A program made the position numbers and the translations under genes. Of a DNA stretch of 25,559 nucleotides, positions 22,026 to 25,559 are shown piece after piece. The stretch is from Methanoregula sp. (lineage in GTDB: Archaea; Halobacteriota; Methanomicrobia; Methanomicrobiales; Methanospirillaceae): contig JALOBP010000044.1 in assembly GCA_023228295.1 (NCBI GenBank), forward strand, positions 1-25,559. Direction: 5' to 3'. The notes below the pieces were generated by a model. The model had not been told where the DNA came from. It saw only the letters and a program-made list of their open reading frames with translations, and ran no database searches. Within the stretch, counting starts at the first letter, position 1, and each line of letters opens with the position of its first letter.

Positions 22026-22342
22026 GTGCCGTTGTGTCATGAATGCGGAAAACCCGTCCTGGCCACTGCCATGTTCTTTTGGAACTGCGGAGCCTTACGG
22101 GAATCAGGATTACCAGAATCTGCACCAGCGCTCCTGCGTCAGTGCCGGCAGGGAAGACCTGCAATGGCTGCAGCGCGCTCTTATCCGGAAACATCCGGTT
22201 CTGCGGGTTGTGTGGTGCGCGTTTTGTCGCACCCGATCCTGAAGAATACGGAATCCCCCGCGGGCTGGTTCTGTTCCGGCCCTGTCTTTCTTTTCTTCAC
22301 GATCCTGTCCGCACATTGCGGTATTTATCAATCTGCGGATGA
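22026..22342 (+). pseudogene. Double zinc-ribbon protein gene broken by a frameshift
   Basis: From GTG 22026 one frame reads VPLCHECGKPVLATAMFFWNCGA, the start of a zinc ribbon in which the first cysteine of the second CxxC is replaced by phenylalanine (TTT for TGT). A second ribbon with intact cysteines, KTCNGCSALLSGNIRFCGLC, lies in another frame from about 22150, followed by GARFVAPDPEEYG and a stop at 22340. The shift must fall between about 22090 and 22140. Together they look like one former double-zinc-ribbon protein. These small proteins often bind nucleic acid or act as regulatory anchors. The lost cysteine and the shift suggest a decayed gene, but a sequencing or assembly error for the shift is possible. 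The next gene may also show a single-base shift. Confidence 0.6.
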
Positions 22343-22411
22343 TATTTTCAGTATGATATTCTGCCCGGGAAACACGCCGGGACGATCGTCAAAGCGTCTT
22401 ACCGGCGAATG

Positions 22412-23142
22412 ATGAAAAAATCGACCGCTCTTCAAACCCTGCACTCCGTGACCAGGTATTCTACGATAACCAGTGCAACAGTACGTATAACCCGATGACC
22501 ATTCAGGGAACGATCGACAAGACACTCTTCCTTCTCTTCCTCGTTATCATCGCCGCGGCCGTGACCTGGGAGTATTTCCCGGGCGTGTGGCTGCTCATAC
22601 TGGGTGCAATGATCGGTGGTTTTGTCATCGCGCTCGTTACCATCTTCAAGCCGGAATGGTCGCCGTTCACGTCTCCCGTGTATGCCGTGCTTGAAGGTGT
22701 TGTCCTCGGGGGGATCTCGGTCTGGATGAACACCGCATACCCCGGGATCGTTGTTCCGGCGATTGCGCTCACCTTTGGCGTCTTCTTCCTGCTCCTCATC
22801 GTCTTTCGGACCCGGCTGATCCGTGTCACGGAGACCTTCAAGCTTATCGTGATCGGCGCAACCGGTGCGATTGCCCTCCTCTACCTTGCCCATATCGCCC
22901 TGTCCTTCTTTGGCATGCCGATTGGTTTTATCAACGAGAGCGACTGGCTCGGCATCGGCTTCTCGCTGGTTGTCATTGTGGTTGCCTCGCTCAACCTTAT
23001 CCTCGACTTCGATTACATTGAGAACGGGGTAGAGAACGGCCTTTTAAAACACATGGAATGGTATGCAGCTTTTGCCCTGCTCATTACGCTGGTCTGGCTG
23101 TACTTAGAGATCCTGCGGCTTCTTGCAAAACTCCGCCGGTGA
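22412..23142 (+). CDS. Bax inhibitor-1 / YccA family seven-helix membrane protein, 5' end apparently frameshifted
   Basis: The uninterrupted frame from ATG 22495 gives 215 residues with seven membrane helices and the family's late acidic motif LILDFDYIENGVENG between helices 6 and 7, the calcium- and pH-sensing aspartates of bacterial YetJ. The frame stays open upstream and encodes the typical family N-terminus, RSSNPALRDQVFYDNQ, just before the MTIQGTIDKTLF segment, but it contains no ATG, GTG or TTG back to a stop at 22354. An ATGATG followed by six A residues at 22409-22420 lies one frame off. One extra A would give an MKKIDRSSNP start. So either the A run has lost a base, or translation uses slippage or a rare start. 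The start given here assumes the restored frame. Family members leak calcium and resist stress. Confidence 0.8.
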
Positions 23143-23153
23143 AGGTCCACCTC

Positions 23154-23160
23154 TTTTTTT
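23154..23160 (+). terminator. Oligo-T terminator after the Bax inhibitor-1 gene
   Basis: Seven T residues begin twelve bases after the stop codon. A small hairpin, GCAGG-AC-CCTGC, follows at 23165-23176. Confidence 0.55.
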
Positions 23161-23200
23161 ATTGCAGGACCCTGCCAACACGCTTCCGGAACGGACCGGT

Positions 23201-23241
23201 AAAAAAGGTCTTGTTAATTTTGGCGATCCCAGTAACGGGAT
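23201..23241 (-). terminator. Terminator of the beta-propeller gene
   Basis: On the minus strand, just after the stop codon, ATCCC and GGGAT form a 5-bp hairpin (23226-23241), and about 20 bases later six T residues follow (complement at 23201-23206). Confidence 0.5.
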
Positions 23242-23258
23242 TGCCGCTGGTTCAGAAA

Positions 23259-24530
23259 TTACCCGCGCCGTATGACGAGCACGATTCCTGCTGCGGCCAG
23301 TGCCCCGAGGACCGGTATCATCCCGGCCGGGGATTCCTGTGTCGGGGCTGGTGTGGGCTGGGCTGTTGTTTCGATGGCGGTCACGGTAGTTACAGGGATG
23401 ACCGGTGTCAGGGCGGGCGTTGCGGTCTCCTGCGTGTATGCCTTCACCGGATCAAGGGGCGGCAGGGTGAAGGTTTCCATGCCGGGATCGGTATTGCCCA
23501 TTACAGAGATGCCGTAGAGGCTCAGCTGGTCGGCAACTGCGATCCGTGCACCGTCCCGGCTGATCGCAAGAGATCGCTGGCGGATATTTGAGTCTACCTT
23601 CTTCTGGGTCAGCAGGTTTCCGGTCCGGTCGAGCAGGTACACGGTCCCGTCAAGGCCTCCAGCAGCAACGACCGAGGCGCTTTCCGAGATAGCGACAGCG
23701 TTCACCCACTGGCCGGTTTTATACGTCCAGCGGGTTGTGCCGTACCGGTCAAGGGCAAGTATTGTGCCGTCCTGGCTCCCGAGGATGATGGCCGAGCAGT
23801 CGCGGTTGCAGGCCATGTCGATGATTGCCTCCTTTGTGGGATTCACCATCCAGTTGGTCTCACCGGTGCTGGTATGGGAAGAAAGGCGGTTGCCCCCGAA
23901 CGTGAGGATGGTCTTTCCGTCTGATGAGATGATGATGTAGGTATCGAGGGTACCCGAAGTGTTGTCCGACCAGATCGGATTCATCTTGGGTGAGTAGATC
24001 CGGAGGCCGTTCTCGGTCGTGGCAACCACGAAATCGTCCAGGGGCGAAACGGCAATCTGTTTTGCTATGTCATCGGTTGTCCGCCCGTAGAACTCCCCGT
24101 TTGTCGCCCACGAGTTATAGTTCCCCTTATTGTCAGCCGTGATGACATAGTTGCCGGTCTTCGAGACCGCGACTGCTTTTACGACTCCGTCCATGGTCCG
24201 GGTCCAGAGATCAACCATCGTGTTATCGATAAGGATGGCATCCTTGTTGTATCCCAAAACGATATACTCGCCATTATCGCTCATCGAGGCTATGGTGCCG
24301 GCCCGGCCACCCCATTTATTCTGGCTGTCCCATGATTTGAGGATCATCTGGTCGCCCCCGGCCCAGACCAGTGTCCCGTTTTCCGAGAACTTCACACCGG
24401 TGAACGAGGCCTCATTGTACGGGCGCTCTTTCCATTCGATGCCAAGGCTTGCGGCTGCTGCCGTGCTGACCAGGCATGCGAGAAGGAACATGCCAAGAAG
24501 TACGTAGGTGATCCGGAATCCAGCGGTCAT
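23259..24530 (-). CDS. Exported beta-propeller protein with C-terminal membrane anchor
   Basis: The 423-residue protein starts at the ATG at 24530, where a signal peptide begins (TAGFRITYVLLGMFLLACLV, ending STAAAA near residue 27). An upstream in-frame extension is unlikely to be translated, because it is Arg/Ser/Pro-rich and covers the promoter. Residues 28-350 form blades of a WD40/PQQ-like propeller, with recurring units such as GTIASMSDNGEYIVLGYNKD, VKAVAVSKTGNYVITADNKG and VNAVAISESASVVAAGGLDG, each ending in an aromatic-x-x-x-(T/D) turn. A Thr/Pro-rich stalk of about 40 residues leads to a C-terminal SPAGMIPVLGALAAAGIVLV helix and an RR end, resembling a sorting or anchor tail. A TATA-like AAAATATGATAA near 24564-24575 is its likely promoter. 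It is probably held on the cell surface. The ligand is unknown. Confidence 0.85.
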   Translation of the reverse strand: MTAGFRITYVLLGMFLLACLVSTAAAASLGIEWKERPYNEASFTGVKFSENGTLVWAGGDQMILKSWDSQNKWGGRAGTIASMSDNGEYIVLGYNKDAILIDNTMVDLWTRTMDGVVKAVAVSKTGNYVITADNKGNYNSWATNGEFYGRTTDDIAKQIAVSPLDDFVVATTENGLRIYSPKMNPIWSDNTSGTLDTYIIISSDGKTILTFGGNRLSSHTSTGETNWMVNPTKEAIIDMACNRDCSAIILGSQDGTILALDRYGTTRWTYKTGQWVNAVAISESASVVAAGGLDGTVYLLDRTGNLLTQKKVDSNIRQRSLAISRDGARIAVADQLSLYGISVMGNTDPGMETFTLPPLDPVKAYTQETATPALTPVIPVTTVTAIETTAQPTPAPTQESPAGMIPVLGALAAAGIVLVIRRG

Positions 24531-24563
24531 AAAAATCCGGTTGATTGTTTCATGTAACGGGTT

Positions 24564-24575
24564 ATCATATTTTTG
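24564..24575 (-). promoter_or_regulatory. TATA-like box of the beta-propeller gene
   Basis: An AAAATATGATAA element on the minus strand lies about 34-45 bases before the ATG, predicting a short leader of 10-20 bases. Confidence 0.45.
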
Positions 24576-24627
24576 TAACCCGGGGGTTATACGCATGAAA
24601 ACTATGATGGAGTAAATGTGGGGGACG

Positions 24628-24654
24628 CTGTCCTGAATCCGGTGATCTGGACAG
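24628..24654. other. Inverted repeat between two surface-protein genes
   Basis: CTGTCC at 24628-24633 pairs with GGACAG at 24649-24654, and inside it ATC-CGGT-GAT forms a second short stem. It lies ten bases after the stop codon of the PKD/PGF-pre-PGF gene. No T run follows on the minus strand, so it is a transcript-end structure or a processing site at best. Confidence 0.4.
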
Positions 24655-24663
24655 AACCTGCCG

Positions 24664-25559
24664 TTATTTGTCGTACTCCTCAAACAGCGCCGGGTTCTGC
24701 CTTCGGATCCACCAGCGCCGGGCCACAAAACCTCCGGCTGCGAGGATGACGATGCCGGCTGCAACAAGGGAAATCGACGGTAATGGGAATGCAGGGCCCG
24801 GTGTTCCCCCGGTTGCCGGTGCTGAAGTGGTCTGTGTCACGACCGGTGCTGCGGTCCTGCTTACCGTCACCGGTTCGAACTGCGTTGCCATACCCCCGGC
24901 CGATTTTAGTTGCGGTGCCGGCGGTGCCAGTGTTGTAGTTACGTTCGCTTGCGGATTTCCAACAATTGCAAAGAGCGAGAAGGACGGGCTCACTGCTGTG
25001 AAGGTAACAACACCGTTCGATGTTGAGACAACGGTTGTCGGGAGGGCAACCCACTGGCCGTTCACGTAATGATACAGGACAATGTCCTGCGGGGTCAGGT
25101 GGTGCTCCTCAAGCCACGCGACCGGCACCGTGAAGGTGATCGTGGTACCGGTGATGGAGGTGAACCGGGCCGGGACAAGGTCGATATACTGGTATACGGA
25201 GCCCGGCGCTGTGGGGATGTCGGAGCCAGGACCATTCTGCACGGTGCCGGTTACAATCAGCCCGCGAATGCCGGTGCCGGTCACATCCACAAGGCTCACG
25301 GCAGAGTTGCCGCCCACGTTCACGCGGTATGTGGTTGGGGTGAGGCTTGCGGGGGACCCATCATCGCCACCATTGGCTGGAACGACAGTTGTCGTGGTTG
25401 TTGTCGTGACGGTGGTTACCGGTACGACCGAAGCGGTGATATACCCGGCCCGGGAGACCGAGTCCGGGATTCCCCCGACCGTTACGGTCAGGTTCACCGT
25501 GTAGGTCCCGGCCGTGGCATAGGTGTGCGACGGGTTCGTGGCAATGGTTGTGTTGAACC
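24664..25559 (-). CDS. Surface protein with PKD domain and PGF-pre-PGF domain (5' end beyond the window)
   Basis: The gene is partial: its frame is open to the right edge, so the N-terminus is missing. The visible 298 residues begin with the end of a PKD domain (IATNPSHTYATAGTYTVNLT). A Thr/Val-rich linker with a run of threonines follows, then a PGF-pre-PGF domain (about SVYQYIDLVPARFTSITGTT through VPVAWLEEHHLTPQDIVLYH and YVNGQWVALPTTV to SPSFSLFAIVG). A Pro/Thr-rich stalk and a membrane helix (ISLVAAGIVILAAGGFVA) come next, with a basic tail RRWWIRRQNPALFEEYDK. PGF-pre-PGF domains sit just before the anchor of many methanogen surface proteins. Here the tail is long for an archaeosortase substrate, so a simple membrane anchor is likelier. 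Length and missing domains cannot be judged. Confidence 0.85.
   Translation of the reverse strand, partial: FNTTIATNPSHTYATAGTYTVNLTVTVGGIPDSVSRAGYITASVVPVTTVTTTTTTTVVPANGGDDGSPASLTPTTYRVNVGGNSAVSLVDVTGTGIRGLIVTGTVQNGPGSDIPTAPGSVYQYIDLVPARFTSITGTTITFTVPVAWLEEHHLTPQDIVLYHYVNGQWVALPTTVVSTSNGVVTFTAVSPSFSLFAIVGNPQANVTTTLAPPAPQLKSAGGMATQFEPVTVSRTAAPVVTQTTSAPATGGTPGPAFPLPSISLVAAGIVILAAGGFVARRWWIRRQNPALFEEYDK

Noticed and set aside
24531..24767. N-terminal extension of the beta-propeller gene by 79 codons
   Set aside because: The extension is Arg/Ser/Pro-rich, covers the TATA candidate and the upstream gene's end, and would bury the signal peptide. The ATG at 24530 is followed at once by a proper signal sequence.

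Overview
The window looks like chromosomal DNA of a methanogenic euryarchaeon, most likely of the order Methanomicrobiales (a Methanoregula-like lineage; this is inference). The pointers are a split archaeal RNA polymerase B subunit (rpoB2 and rpoB1), archaeal NusA and L30e, tRNA genes without an encoded CCA, an archaeal-type phosphoribulokinase like that described from Methanospirillum, a DUF473/PAC2 pair, and surface proteins with PKD, TIG, PEGA and PGF-pre-PGF modules. TATA-like boxes lie about 25 bases before many starts.

Layout. Bases 1-5050 are nearly all on the minus strand: phosphoribulokinase, an NfeD-slipin (SPFH) membrane operon, a DUF89 metal-dependent phosphatase closely following tRNA-Pro(GGG), and a MinD-type ATPase with a small one-helix coiled-coil membrane protein. 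From 5421 the plus strand carries a signalling cassette of a roadblock/LC7 protein and two paralogous response regulators that share an undescribed helical tail. tRNA-Lys(TTT) with a hairpin terminator follows, then the transcription operon rpoH-rpoB2-rpoB1-rpoA1-rpoA2-rpl30e-nusA (7436-15755), which ends in a T-rich terminator. I see no rps12, rps7 or elongation-factor genes directly behind it.

Bases 15800-18550 hold a DUF457-like membrane hydrolase, two tandem paralogous multi-pass membrane proteins of unknown function, tRNA-Arg(TCT) and a small two-helix membrane protein. A surface protein (Ig-like, two TIG, PEGA, C-terminal anchor) follows at 18905. It converges on a PAC2-DUF473 operon, which diverges from a small conserved archaeal gene at 21502. 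Bases 21820-22494 hold the remnant of a double zinc-ribbon gene broken by a frameshift, and the apparently frameshifted 5' end of a Bax-inhibitor-1 family gene. The right end has two minus-strand exported proteins: a beta-propeller protein with a C-terminal anchor, and a PKD/PGF-pre-PGF protein that runs off the window.

The most interesting leads are the roadblock/dual-receiver cassette with its conserved tail, the MinD plus mini-membrane-protein pair, the cysteine cluster inside RpoA1, palindromes at two promoters, and the two neighbouring frame disruptions near 22.1 and 22.4 kb. No CRISPR array, insertion sequence, integrase or rRNA was seen.
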